Assembly: GCA_963813375.1 (NCBI GenBank)
Contig: CAWEYT010000008.1
Coordinates: 248,001-312,000, forward strand
Length of the DNA stretch: 64,000 nt
Source: DASTFY01 sp963813375
GTDB lineage: Bacteria; Actinomycetota; Acidimicrobiia; Acidimicrobiales; Ilumatobacteraceae
Direction of reading: 5' to 3'
The translations under genes and the position numbers were made by a program. Below are positions 9,710-17,316 of this stretch, piece by piece. The notes beneath the pieces were generated by a model that searched no databases, was not told the origin of the DNA, and saw nothing but the letters and a program-made list of their open reading frames with translations. Position 1 is the first letter of the stretch, and the number at the start of each line of letters is the position of its first letter.

Positions 9710-10284
9710 CGACCGACGCTGAGCGTCACGGGCTGGGTCTGGGGGATGACCTCGACGTGGATGTCGGCGCCGCTCCCGCTGGCGTCGCGGCGGCGCAGGA
9801 TGTCACCGGTCTCGATGCTCTTGCGCAGCGTCATGATGGCGTGGATGAGCGTCTCGGGCGTCGGCGGGCAGCCGGGCGCGTAGACGTCGACCGGCACGAT
9901 CTGGTCGACGCCCTGGACGATGGCGTAGTTGTTGAACATGCCGCCGGTGGAGGCGCACACGCCCATGGAGATGACCCACTTGGGCTCGGCCATCTGGTCG
10001 TAGATCTGCCGCAGCACCGGTGCCATCTTCTGGCTCACCCGGCCGGCCACGATCATGATGTCGGCCTGGCGCGGCGAGGCGCGGAAGACCTCCATCCCGA
10101 ACCGGGCGATGTCGTAGTGGGCGCCGCCGGCCCCCATCATCTCGATGGCGCAGCAGGCCAGGCCGAACGTCGCCGGCCACACGGACCGCGATCGCGCCCA
10201 CTGGACGAGATCCTCCAGGCGGCCGGTGATGATGTTGTGGTCCAGCCCGGACAGCCCCTCCTCTGGCAGGTCGCGGATGCCCAT
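9706..10284 (-). CDS. nuoB: NADH-quinone oxidoreductase subunit B
   Basis: Subunit carrying the terminal [4Fe-4S] cluster N2, which reduces quinone. The 192-aa protein shows the tandem cysteine motif GLACCAIEMM, the third ligand in MGVCASTGGMF and the fourth in APGCPPTPE, all at the usual spacing. The ATG at 10284 sits in a TGATG overlap with nuoA. The C-terminus is slightly extended past the conserved core. Confidence 0.96.
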   Translation of the reverse strand: MGIRDLPEEGLSGLDHNIITGRLEDLVQWARSRSVWPATFGLACCAIEMMGAGGAHYDIARFGMEVFRASPRQADIMIVAGRVSQKMAPVLRQIYDQMAEPKWVISMGVCASTGGMFNNYAIVQGVDQIVPVDVYAPGCPPTPETLIHAIMTLRKSIETGDILRRRDASGSGADIHVEVIPQTQPVTLSVGR

Positions 10285-10748
10285 CAGGCCGCTTCCTCCT
10301 CGCCGCGCCCCTCGAGGCCGACGCGGCGGATGGTGGTCTGCGTGGTGCGCTCGGCCGAGACGACCTGCGGATCGACCCGGCGGGCGCGCATCAGGGGACC
10401 CCAGTCGAGACCGCCCTTGGCCACCTCGTAGACGAAGGAGAGGAAGAACACGACGCTGAACACGACGATGGCCCAGAAGCCGTACGCCCCGAGGGTGCCG
10501 CTGTTCACGGCGTACGGGTAGAGGAAGACGATCTCGATGTCGAACATGATGAACAACATCGCCACCAGGTAGAACCCGACCGGGAACCGTTCCGGCATCT
10601 CGCGGCTGGGGATGATGCCGCATTCGTACGGCGCTTCCTTGGCCGCGCTCGGGCGCTTGGGGCCGAGCAGGCTCGACGCCAGGAAGCTGAGCAGGCCGAA
10701 CACGACGGCCAGTCCGAGCAGCGTGACGATCGGCAGGTACTGGCCCAT
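10284..10748 (-). CDS. nuoA: NADH-quinone oxidoreductase subunit A
   Basis: Three-helix membrane subunit of complex I, 154 aa. The motif YECGIIPSREMPERFPVGFY, followed by AMLFIMFDIEIVFLYPYA, is diagnostic. The C-terminal tail is about 25 residues longer than in many homologues and ends in EEEAA. The ATG lies 14 bases after the stop of the upstream membrane-protein gene, with an AGGCGACC stretch in between, so nuoA is very probably co-transcribed with the cytochrome genes. Confidence 0.94.
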   Translation of the reverse strand: MGQYLPIVTLLGLAVVFGLLSFLASSLLGPKRPSAAKEAPYECGIIPSREMPERFPVGFYLVAMLFIMFDIEIVFLYPYAVNSGTLGAYGFWAIVVFSVVFFLSFVYEVAKGGLDWGPLMRARRVDPQVVSAERTTQTTIRRVGLEGRGEEEAA

Positions 10749-10762
10749 GGTCGCCTCCGACC

Positions 10763-11584
10763 TCAGTCCGAGGTCCCGACCGGCACGACGGCCGACCCGG
10801 ACCCACTCGCCGCCTCCGCCAGGTTGTTCTGCAGGTTCCGCTCCCGCCGGTGGAGCACGTAGCAACAAAGGGCGAAGACCAGCCCCGACCCGACCGTCAG
10901 CGACACCGCGGGCTGGCGTTGCGTGCCCTGGTCCCGCACCATCAGGACGTAGGTCGGCGGCTTCTCCGTGTCGACCTCGGTCGGCAACGGCGCCCGGCCC
11001 GGCTCGGCGATGGTGAGCACGACGGGCTGGACCTCGACGATGGCGTAGTGGGGCTCGTGGCGGAAGGCCAGGAAGTCGATGGAGTTGCCGATCTTCGGGT
11101 ACCGCTCGCCGCCCTTCTCGTACACGGCGACGGGGGCGTACTCGCCGGCCTGGAAGGTCTCGGTCTGGTTCTGGAGGATGTCGTCCGCCGCGGCCACGGT
11201 CTGGCCGAAGGCGGGGTCGTCCTCGGCGATGCGGATCCAGCCGTCGACGGGCTCCTCGGTCGTGGCGGCGGAGATGTCGTCGACACGCGCCACCTCGTTG
11301 GCGGATTCGTCGAGCGAGGTGCCGATCACCTCCATCCCGGCCCACGACGGCGCCTTGCCCTGCAGCCCGATGCCGTAGACCCACCAGAAGACGCCCATCA
11401 TCATCAGCCAGGCGAACAGCCCGGCCAGCGCCACCAGGAACCCCAGCCGGGAGCCCAGGTTGGTGCTGAGGATGAAGTACACGCTGCCGCACAGGACCAC
11501 GACCGAGATGAGCACCACGGAGATCCCGCGGATCTCGGGTGCCCACCCGATCGCCAGGACGCTGGCCAGGGTCGTCGCGCTCAT
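10763..11584 (-). CDS. Uncharacterised membrane protein between cytochrome c and nuoA
   Basis: I do not recognise this 273-aa protein. It has two or three N-terminal hydrophobic segments (about residues 18-75, including ISVVLISVVVLCGSVYFILS), a hydrophilic middle domain of about 140 residues and one C-terminal helix (VSLTVGSGLVFALCCYVLH) followed by a basic tail. No heme or metal motif is visible. The ATG overlaps the stop of the diheme cytochrome c gene (TGATG) and it ends 14 bases before nuoA. Its position suggests an accessory or linker subunit of the complex III or complex I assembly, but this is inference from context only. Confidence 0.75.
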   Translation of the reverse strand: MSATTLASVLAIGWAPEIRGISVVLISVVVLCGSVYFILSTNLGSRLGFLVALAGLFAWLMMMGVFWWVYGIGLQGKAPSWAGMEVIGTSLDESANEVARVDDISAATTEEPVDGWIRIAEDDPAFGQTVAAADDILQNQTETFQAGEYAPVAVYEKGGERYPKIGNSIDFLAFRHEPHYAIVEVQPVVLTIAEPGRAPLPTEVDTEKPPTYVLMVRDQGTQRQPAVSLTVGSGLVFALCCYVLHRRERNLQNNLAEAASGSGSAVVPVGTSD

Positions 11585-12643
11585 CACAGGCTCCGGATGT
11601 ACTCGACCAGTTCCGCGAGCTGGGCCTCGGTGTAGTAGGCCGCGAAGGCGGGCATGCGACCACTGGACTGGCCCTGCTGCCCGTACTTCTTGCCCTGCTC
11701 GGGCGGGTTGCGGATGAAGGCCAGGTTGTCGACCGCGCTCGGGAACTGGCGCACCTCGGCGCCGCTCGTGAGGTTCGGCCCGAAGGCACCGCCGCCGGTC
11801 ACGAGCGGGTTCCCGTAGGACCAGCCCGACGGTGTGGCAGCGGGCGCACGAGTAGGCGCCTGCGTCGAGCGACAGGTTGAAGATGGCCTCCCCGACGCTG
11901 CCGGCCTCACCGCTCTCGATGGCCTGGTCGATGGCGGCCTGGATCTCGGCCTGCTTGTCGGCCGGCAGCTGGCCGCCCTCGCAGAAGTTCACGCCCGCCT
12001 CGCAGGCGTCGGCCGGGAGCTGGATGGTCTTCAGGTAGGCGAGGATCGACTCGATCTGCTGCTCGTTCATCGGGCCGCCACCGGCGATGCCCCACGGCGA
12101 CATCGGCGAGAACTGGCGGCCGTAGACGAGGATGAACCGCACCTCCTCCTCGCTGAACCGGTAGAAGACGGTGTTGAGCGCCGGCGCGTTCCAGGTGACC
12201 GACCGCACGGCGCCGGTGGTGGGATCGGTGATCGTGTAGGGCGCCGCGCCGCCCGTCGCCCGCATGCCGCCGTGGCAGCCGGCGCAGTTGAAGCCGCCGT
12301 CGGCCGTCGTCGCGAACAGGTCGGCCCCCCACCCGGCCAGAACGGCATCGCCCTCCTCGCGCGCGCCGGCCTGGCGGCTCGGCTCGAACAGCCAGTAGAG
12401 CGGGAGGGCGATGACGATGACGGCCAGTGTCAGCAGCCCGTACAGCTGCACGCGCTCGAGCCGCGGGCCCTCGAGGCCTTCGTCGTCGTAGTAGGGCCTG
12501 CGGTTCGGGGCCAGCTCGAGCTCGGAGCCGACCTCCTTGCGGGCCCGCTTGCCGAAGACGTTGACCAGCCCGTAGATGACCCACGCGATGACGAGGACGA
12601 TGCCGAGGACGAGGGCGAAGCCCCACGTGGCGACAGCCAGCAT
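11584..12643 (-). CDS. Membrane-anchored diheme cytochrome c of the cytochrome bc complex (frameshift)
   Basis: Probable cytochrome c subunit that accepts electrons from the Rieske protein. Two N-terminal hydrophobic helices (about residues 3-30 and 66-86) precede two c-type heme motifs, CAGCH at 120-124 and CARCH at 266-270. After CARCHTVG the frame changes: the natural sequence WSYGNPLVTGGGAFGPNLTS continues one frame away and ends at the TGA overlapping the next ATG. The span is 3n+1. Reading the CCC at 11825-11827 as CC restores the frame exactly, pointing to a one-base homopolymer error. It starts in a TGATG overlap with the Rieske gene. Confidence 0.88.
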
Positions 12644-13513
12644 CAGTGCCCGCCCTCGCCGCCCGAGACGCAGTGCGGGCCCTCGGCCTCCTGGCCGGTC
12701 GTGTTGGTGCCGATGGACGGGCCCTGGAAGATCAGGCCCGTGTCGATCGTGACGCTGCCGCCGCTGATGTCGACGCCGAAGCGGTCCATGCCCCGCGGCG
12801 CCGGCCCGGCCTTCTTCTCACCGGCCCGGTTGTACTGACTGCCGTGGCAGGGGCACTCGAACCACTGCGAGCTGGCGCACTGCGGGACGCGGCAGCCGAG
12901 GTGCGGGCACTTCTGGTAGAGCGCGTTGATGCCCGCCTTCATCCCGGCCAGCACCGGGGCGGCGTACACCGCCTCGGCCTGCGGCAGAGCCTCGGCCGGG
13001 TAGGCCGTGATCCAGGCCCGGGCCTCGGGCACGTAGTAGAAGCCGCTGTTCTGGGCGATGCCGGCGTTGATGTCATCGAGGGAGCCGACGGAGATCTTGC
13101 CGCCGAACCCGCCCTTGGGCGCGCTCCACAGGAAGCCGACCACTGCGGCGCCGAAGCCGGCCAGGCCGGCCGAGGTCAACGCCACGATGCTGCGGTTGAA
13201 GAACTGGCGGCGCGGTGACGCCGATGGTCTCGGGATCCGGCGGCACGTACGGCGCCGGCAGCTTCGGTTCGACCTTCTCCAGCGCGCCCGGCGACTGCGC
13301 GGCGACCGCGGCCAGCTCGACCTCGCGGCCGGTCGGCGCCGGCGGTACCTCGATCTCCTCCTGGCCGCGGCCGGAGCGATCGCGCTGGCGCGTCTCGCGG
13401 GAGAGCGCGCCCTCGCCGCGGCGGGAGTCGTGGCGCCGAGCGGTGACGACGAAGACCGCGACGGCGAGCAGCGCCAGCACGACGACGATGGCGATGACGG
13501 CGGCAGCGTTCAT
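12643..13513 (-). CDS. Rieske [2Fe-2S] protein of the cytochrome bc complex (frameshift)
   Basis: Rieske iron-sulfur subunit that passes electrons from menaquinol to the cytochrome c. The ligand boxes CPHLGC and CPCHGS are intact. The natural N-terminus is one frame away: the ATG at 13513, a first hydrophobic helix (AAVIAIVVVLALLAVAVFVV), a charged linker, then a twin-arginine-like RRQFFNRS before a second helix. This fits Tat-dependent insertion of Rieske proteins. The frames join if one base is removed near 13215-13218, and the 871-base span (3n+1) agrees. The extra N-terminal helix resembles the multi-helix Rieske proteins of actinobacteria. Confidence 0.9.
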
Positions 13514-13526
13514 TCGTCCACCTCGC

Positions 13527-14350
13527 TCACAGCTCGAAGAAGATGCCGCTCTTCCAGGGCAGCACGAAGTTCTGCCCCGGTCCACGGAAGAACGAGCCGA
13601 TGATCACCAGGACCGCCCAGAACATCATGAAGATGGTGAAGACGCTGATGGTGAACTTGCGGTCCTCGGGCTTGATGCTCGGGTTGCGGTCCATGTAGGG
13701 CGTCAGTATCAGGAGGATCAGGCCCATACCCGGGATGGTCACGCCGGCGACCATCGGGTGGAACATGGTGAGGAGCTCCTGGAGGCCGAGGAAGTACCAG
13801 GGCGCCTTGGACGGGTTCGGGGTCAGGTTGGGGTTGGCGAGCTCCAGCAGGGGCGCGTTGACGAACACCGAGAAGACGAACGTGAACGCCGTGCAGACGA
13901 GGGAGGCCACGAACTCGCCGGCCAGCAGGTGGGGCCAGGTGTGGACCTTGTCCACGGGGCTCGCCTTGACGTCCTGGATGGACCCGGACTTGACCACCGT
14001 CAGCAGCCGCTGCGTGTGACCGCCCGGGCCCGCTCCCACCGGGATCGCGCCGGCCGCGGCAGGAGCGGCGGCGGTGACCGCGGCGGGGCGCTCCGCGACG
14101 GCGACGCCGCCACCGCCCGCGGGCCCGGCGTCGCCACCCTCGGCCGCGCCGGCGGCGCGGTCCTTGGCGGCCCGGCTGCGCTCGAGCAGGTGGGCGGGGA
14201 TGCGTGACTCCTCGCCGCCGGCCGGTGCGTCGGCTGTCTCTGCGGTCGCCGGCGCGTCGGTCGTGGCCTTCTCGGCCTCCTCTGCTTCTGTTGGGCCTTG
14301 GCCCGCGCCGCTTCGGCCCGCTTGCGGAGGTGTTCGGGTATCTCGGTCAT
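13527..14350 (-). CDS. Cytochrome b C-terminal subunit (subunit IV-like) with long N-terminal extension (frameshift)
   Basis: Three-helix C-terminal half of a split cytochrome b. The membrane part contains PSKAPWYFLGLQELLTMFHP, the place where the Qo-site PEWY motif is expected. Ahead of it lies a hydrophilic, alanine- and proline-rich extension of about 110 residues. The extension begins MTEIPEHLRKRAEAARAKAQ and contains a second related segment, SRIPAHLLERSRAAK (14163-14207). The start ATG at 14350 and the membrane part are in different frames, which join near 14280-14295; the span is 3n+2. The next gene upstream supplies the heme-binding N-terminal half. Confidence 0.88.
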
Positions 14351-14386
14351 GCGCTCACACCCTCCTACCCATCGCAGTCGTACCCA

Positions 14387-15172
14387 TCACAGCGGCCCCG
14401 AGATCCCGCCGTCCTTGCGGACCCGCCAGAAGTGGACGGCCATGAAGATGACGATGATGAACGGGAACATGAGGACATGGAGTACGTACCATCGGAGCAG
14501 CGTCTCGTTGCCGATCTCCTTGCCTCCGAGCAGCACGAACTTCACCTGATCGCCGAACACGGGCGTGTACCCGATCATGTTGGTGCCGACCGTCACCGCC
14601 CACAGCGAGAGCTGGTCCCATGGCAGCAGGTAGCCGGTGAAGGACAGCAGCAGCGTGAGCGTCAGCAGGATCACGCCGATCACCCAGTTGAACTCCCGGG
14701 GCGGCTTGTACGCGCCGTGGTAGAAGACGCGGGCCATGTGCAAGAAGACGGACAGCACCATGAGGTGGGCGGCCCAACGGTGCATGTTGCGCACCAGGAG
14801 GCCGAAGGTCACCCCGGTCTGCAGGTTGTAGATGTCGTTCCAGGCCTGTGCCGCCGTGGGCCGGTAGAAGAACATCAAGAAGATGCCGGTGACCGTCAGC
14901 AGGATGAAGAGGAAGAACGAGAGCCCACCGAGGCACAGCGTGTAGCTGACCTTCACCGCGTGGCGCTTCACCTTGACCGGGTGCAGGTGGTACAGCACCG
15001 AGTTCATCACGACGTACGACCGGTTCCGGGGGCTGTCGGTGTAGCCCTTCCGGAAGATGGAGCCCGGGCGGAAGATCGAGCTCCAGGCCTGCGACCCCTG
15101 CACCGAGTCGCCGAGCTTGGACATCCGCTCCTTCATGGAGGGCTTCGGTTGGTCGTCGACGGTCTTGGCCAC
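14387..15172 (-). CDS. Cytochrome b N-terminal (heme-binding, b6-like) subunit
   Basis: Four-helix heme-b-binding subunit of a menaquinol-cytochrome c reductase, 261 aa. The paired heme-ligand histidines are visible as NMHRWAAHLMVLSVFLHMAR in helix B and WYVLHVLMF plus FMAVHFWRV in helix D. The start is a GTG at 15172 preceded by GGAGGAG eight bases upstream, a good ribosome binding site. The length and the separate C-terminal subunit downstream match the split (b6/subunit IV) arrangement and not the single QcrB of mycobacteria. The N-terminal 60 residues are hydrophilic and unusually long. Confidence 0.9.
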   Translation of the reverse strand: MAKTVDDQPKPSMKERMSKLGDSVQGSQAWSSIFRPGSIFRKGYTDSPRNRSYVVMNSVLYHLHPVKVKRHAVKVSYTLCLGGLSFFLFILLTVTGIFLMFFYRPTAAQAWNDIYNLQTGVTFGLLVRNMHRWAAHLMVLSVFLHMARVFYHGAYKPPREFNWVIGVILLTLTLLLSFTGYLLPWDQLSLWAVTVGTNMIGYTPVFGDQVKFVLLGGKEIGNETLLRWYVLHVLMFPFIIVIFMAVHFWRVRKDGGISGPL

Positions 15173-15186
15173 CTGGTCTCCTCCGC

Positions 15187-15600
15187 TCAGAACCGCATGC
15201 CGTAGGCGTAGCCGTGGTTGTTCGTCCGGGCGTGCGTGTCGCCGGTGGCCAGCGGCTGGCCGGCCTTGCCCATGATGATCACGCCGGTCGGGCAGCGATC
15301 GACGCACAGGGCGCAGCGCGTGCAGACGTCGTCGTCGATGATGAAGAGGACGTGGTCGGCCGGGTCCTCACCGGGCTGCTCGGTGTTGGTGGCCTCGGCG
15401 ATCGCGTCGGGCGTCACCATGTGGATGCACTTCCACGGGCAGATGTCCACGCAGCCCTCGCACATGATGCACTCGGACTGGTCGATGTGGATGAACTGCT
15501 TCGGCTTGACGGCCTTGGCGAGGTAGTCGGCGTCCACCTCGACGAGCTGGTACTCGTCGCTCCATTCGGGCATCGGGGGGTTGGCGTCGGTACGAGCCAC
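15187..15600 (-). CDS. Dicluster ferredoxin-type protein in the cytochrome bc operon
   Basis: Soluble 137-aa protein with two [4Fe-4S] motifs, CIMCEGCVDICPWKC and CTRCALCVDRCPTG, separated by about 35 residues. No signal peptide or membrane helix is visible, so it is probably cytoplasmic or bound to the membrane complex. The GTG start at 15600 follows the stop of the upstream gene by two bases, and it ends 14 bases before the cytochrome b start. Electron-transfer ferredoxins are not normal subunits of a bc complex. Its place inside this operon suggests it delivers electrons to, or receives them from, the quinone-reactive machinery. Confidence 0.85.
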   Translation of the reverse strand: MARTDANPPMPEWSDEYQLVEVDADYLAKAVKPKQFIHIDQSECIMCEGCVDICPWKCIHMVTPDAIAEATNTEQPGEDPADHVLFIIDDDVCTRCALCVDRCPTGVIIMGKAGQPLATGDTHARTNNHGYAYGMRF

Positions 15601-15602
15601 GC

Positions 15603-16082
15603 TCAGCTCTTCTTCACCAGCGGTCGGCCATAGGTCGAGGTGGCCAGCTCGGTGCTCGGCTTGACCTTGCCCCGCTTCTGCCACCACGAGAACAGGTAGA
15701 GCTGGACGCCGAGCAGCGCGATGTAGATGCCGGCGGCGATGGCGTCACCCACCTGCAGGTAGTTGATCTCGAACGGGAAGCTCCCGCCGAGCGACTCGGC
15801 CTGCAGGATGTTGCCCGGCCCGTACACCTTCTTGTCGGTGCGCCAGCCGAGACCGTTCTGGGCGTGGATGAGCCACTGGTTCGGGACGACGGCGTAGGCC
15901 ATGAACATGGCGAAGAAGACGTAGACGGCGGCCGCCATGCCCTCGCCCCATGACAGCGGCTTGCCCACCGGCCGCCGCTTGCCGTACGCGACGGCGATGG
16001 CGATCAGGATCACGAGGACGACGATCGAGAACAGCAGCGCCTGGTTGAAGCCCGGCCAGTTGAGGATGTCGATGGCGTACAT
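15603..16082 (-). CDS. Small membrane protein, first gene of the respiratory operon
   Basis: I do not recognise a named family. The 159-aa protein (counted from MYAIDILNWPG) has three hydrophobic segments: LLFSIVVLVILIAIAVAY, AVYVFFAMFMAYAVV and AIAAGIYIALLGVQLYLFSWW. It has no heme or cysteine motif. An in-frame ATG at 16109 would add nine residues; an AGGAAGGG stretch lies between the two candidates, 16 bases before the second, so the start is uncertain. It ends two bases before the ferredoxin GTG and is probably an accessory subunit of the cytochrome bc assembly. Confidence 0.75.
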   Translation of the reverse strand: MYAIDILNWPGFNQALLFSIVVLVILIAIAVAYGKRRPVGKPLSWGEGMAAAVYVFFAMFMAYAVVPNQWLIHAQNGLGWRTDKKVYGPGNILQAESLGGSFPFEINYLQVGDAIAAGIYIALLGVQLYLFSWWQKRGKVKPSTELATSTYGRPLVKKS

Positions 16083-16109
16083 GGCGGTCGCTGCACGTCC
16101 CTTCCTCAT

Positions 16110-16454
16110 CGTGGAGGGTGGTGCGGGCTCTGCGTCCGGGGGGTGGCCCGGGAGCCCGCCGCCGGCCCTCGTCGGCCGATCCTGGTGGTTCTGATCCTGA
16201 CTTCGTGAAACTGCTCACACACTATCCGCGAACCCCTCCCGGCAGCCCAGACGGACGGTCCGGATCGGGTGTTCTCGGCGGTGCTCGACGCGTTCTTAGC
16301 ACGCCGCCTCCGCGCGGTCCGCAAGCCAGCCAGCCAGCGGTTTCGGCCCAAGGATGAAAGGGCGGCGGAAGATTGCCGGGCGCCGCACGGACCGTTCTAG
16401 TGTGACCGCCCGAGACACACCGGACGAGCCTGCCAGCGCGTCGAAAGGACGCCC
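16110..16454. promoter_or_regulatory. Divergent promoter region of the respiratory operon and the monoheme cytochrome c gene
   Basis: About 345 bases without a gene, between the minus-strand respiratory operon and the plus-strand cytochrome c. It contains the Rex-like site at 16203-16220. On the plus strand TTGCCG (16373-16378) and TAGTGT (16398-16403) are a weak -35/-10 candidate, 19 bases apart, about 50 bases before the cytochrome c start. No clear promoter could be fixed for the minus strand. No hairpin followed by a T-run is visible. Confidence 0.5.
16203..16220. promoter_or_regulatory. Putative Rex operator
   Basis: TCGTGAAACTGCTCACAC contains the core GTGA-N6-TCAC and matches the published actinobacterial Rex consensus (TGTGA-N6-TCACA) at all but one position. 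It lies about 120 bases upstream of the respiratory operon, and a rex gene is present at 25945-26637. Rex binds such sites when NADH is low, so the site would link this operon to the NADH/NAD+ ratio. Binding is inferred from sequence only. Confidence 0.5.
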
Positions 16455-17300
16455 GTGACCGAGATCCCCGAGCACCTCCTGAAGCGCTCCCGTGAGCGGC
16501 GTGCGGCGCTGGGTCTGCCCACGGATGGCGGGACCGGTGCCGCCGAGGGGGCTCCGGCCGAGGGGGCAGCGGAGGGTGGCGCAGCAGCCGCGCCGGCTGG
16601 CGGCGCGCCCGTCCCAGCTGGTGGTGCCGCGCCGGCACCGGCCGCGTCGGCGCCGGTGGGGCGGGCGGCCCCGGCACCCGAGCCCGCAGCGCCGCCACCG
16701 CGGCCGGATCCGCCCTACGTCGCCGCGGCCAAGTCGCGCACGAAGATCCCTTGGTGGGCGATGTCGGTCGTGGGCCTGCTCCCGCTGTGGGTCCTGCTCT
16801 ACGCCTGGGCGTTGAAGCCGTCCGAGGAGACCGTGGCCGGCCCGCTCGGCGAGGGCGAGGAGATCTACAGCTCGTGCTCGAGCTGCCACGGGGCCAGCGG
16901 TGCGGGCGGCGTCGGCCGCCAGTTGAGCAACGGCGAGGTCCTCCTGACGTTCCCGACCTTCGAGCAGCACGCGTCGCTCGTGTACACGGGCAGCGCGCCG
17001 TACGCCGACAAGGTGTACGGCGATCCCGACCGGCCCGGCGGGCCGCACCTCGGCGGGTCCTTCAACGGCAGCTTCATGCCCCAGCAGGGCGAGAAGTTCG
17101 GCGGGGCGCTCACCGACGCGGAGATCATCGCCGTCGTCTGCCACGAGCGGTACACGCTCGGCGGCGCCGACCCGCTCGACCCCGTCTACGCCCAGGAGTT
17201 CGCCGACTGGTGCGCGCCTGCGGCGCCCAAGTTCGAGGCCATCGAGACCGGCGAGTCCACCCTGGACGAAGAGGGCATCAGCACGGCCGCCGAGGCCTAG
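16455..17300 (+). CDS. Membrane-anchored monoheme cytochrome c with proline/alanine-rich N-terminus
   Basis: Probable small cytochrome c carrying electrons out of the bc complex, 281 aa. It begins MTEIPEHLLKRSRERRAALG, then has about 70 residues rich in Ala, Pro and Gly, one hydrophobic anchor (about residues 99-120) and a single heme motif CSSCH at 141-145. The opening motif is shared with the cytochrome b C-terminal subunit encoded divergently at 13527-14350. The GTG start is preceded by AAAGGA. A methionine in FNGSFMPQQGEKFG (about residues 200-213) is a plausible distal heme ligand. The frame is clean. Confidence 0.85.
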   Translation: MTEIPEHLLKRSRERRAALGLPTDGGTGAAEGAPAEGAAEGGAAAAPAGGAPVPAGGAAPAPAASAPVGRAAPAPEPAAPPPRPDPPYVAAAKSRTKIPWWAMSVVGLLPLWVLLYAWALKPSEETVAGPLGEGEEIYSSCSSCHGASGAGGVGRQLSNGEVLLTFPTFEQHASLVYTGSAPYADKVYGDPDRPGGPHLGGSFNGSFMPQQGEKFGGALTDAEIIAVVCHERYTLGGADPLDPVYAQEFADWCAPAAPKFEAIETGESTLDEEGISTAAEA

Positions 17301-17316
17301 GGCTGGCCTGGGGTCG

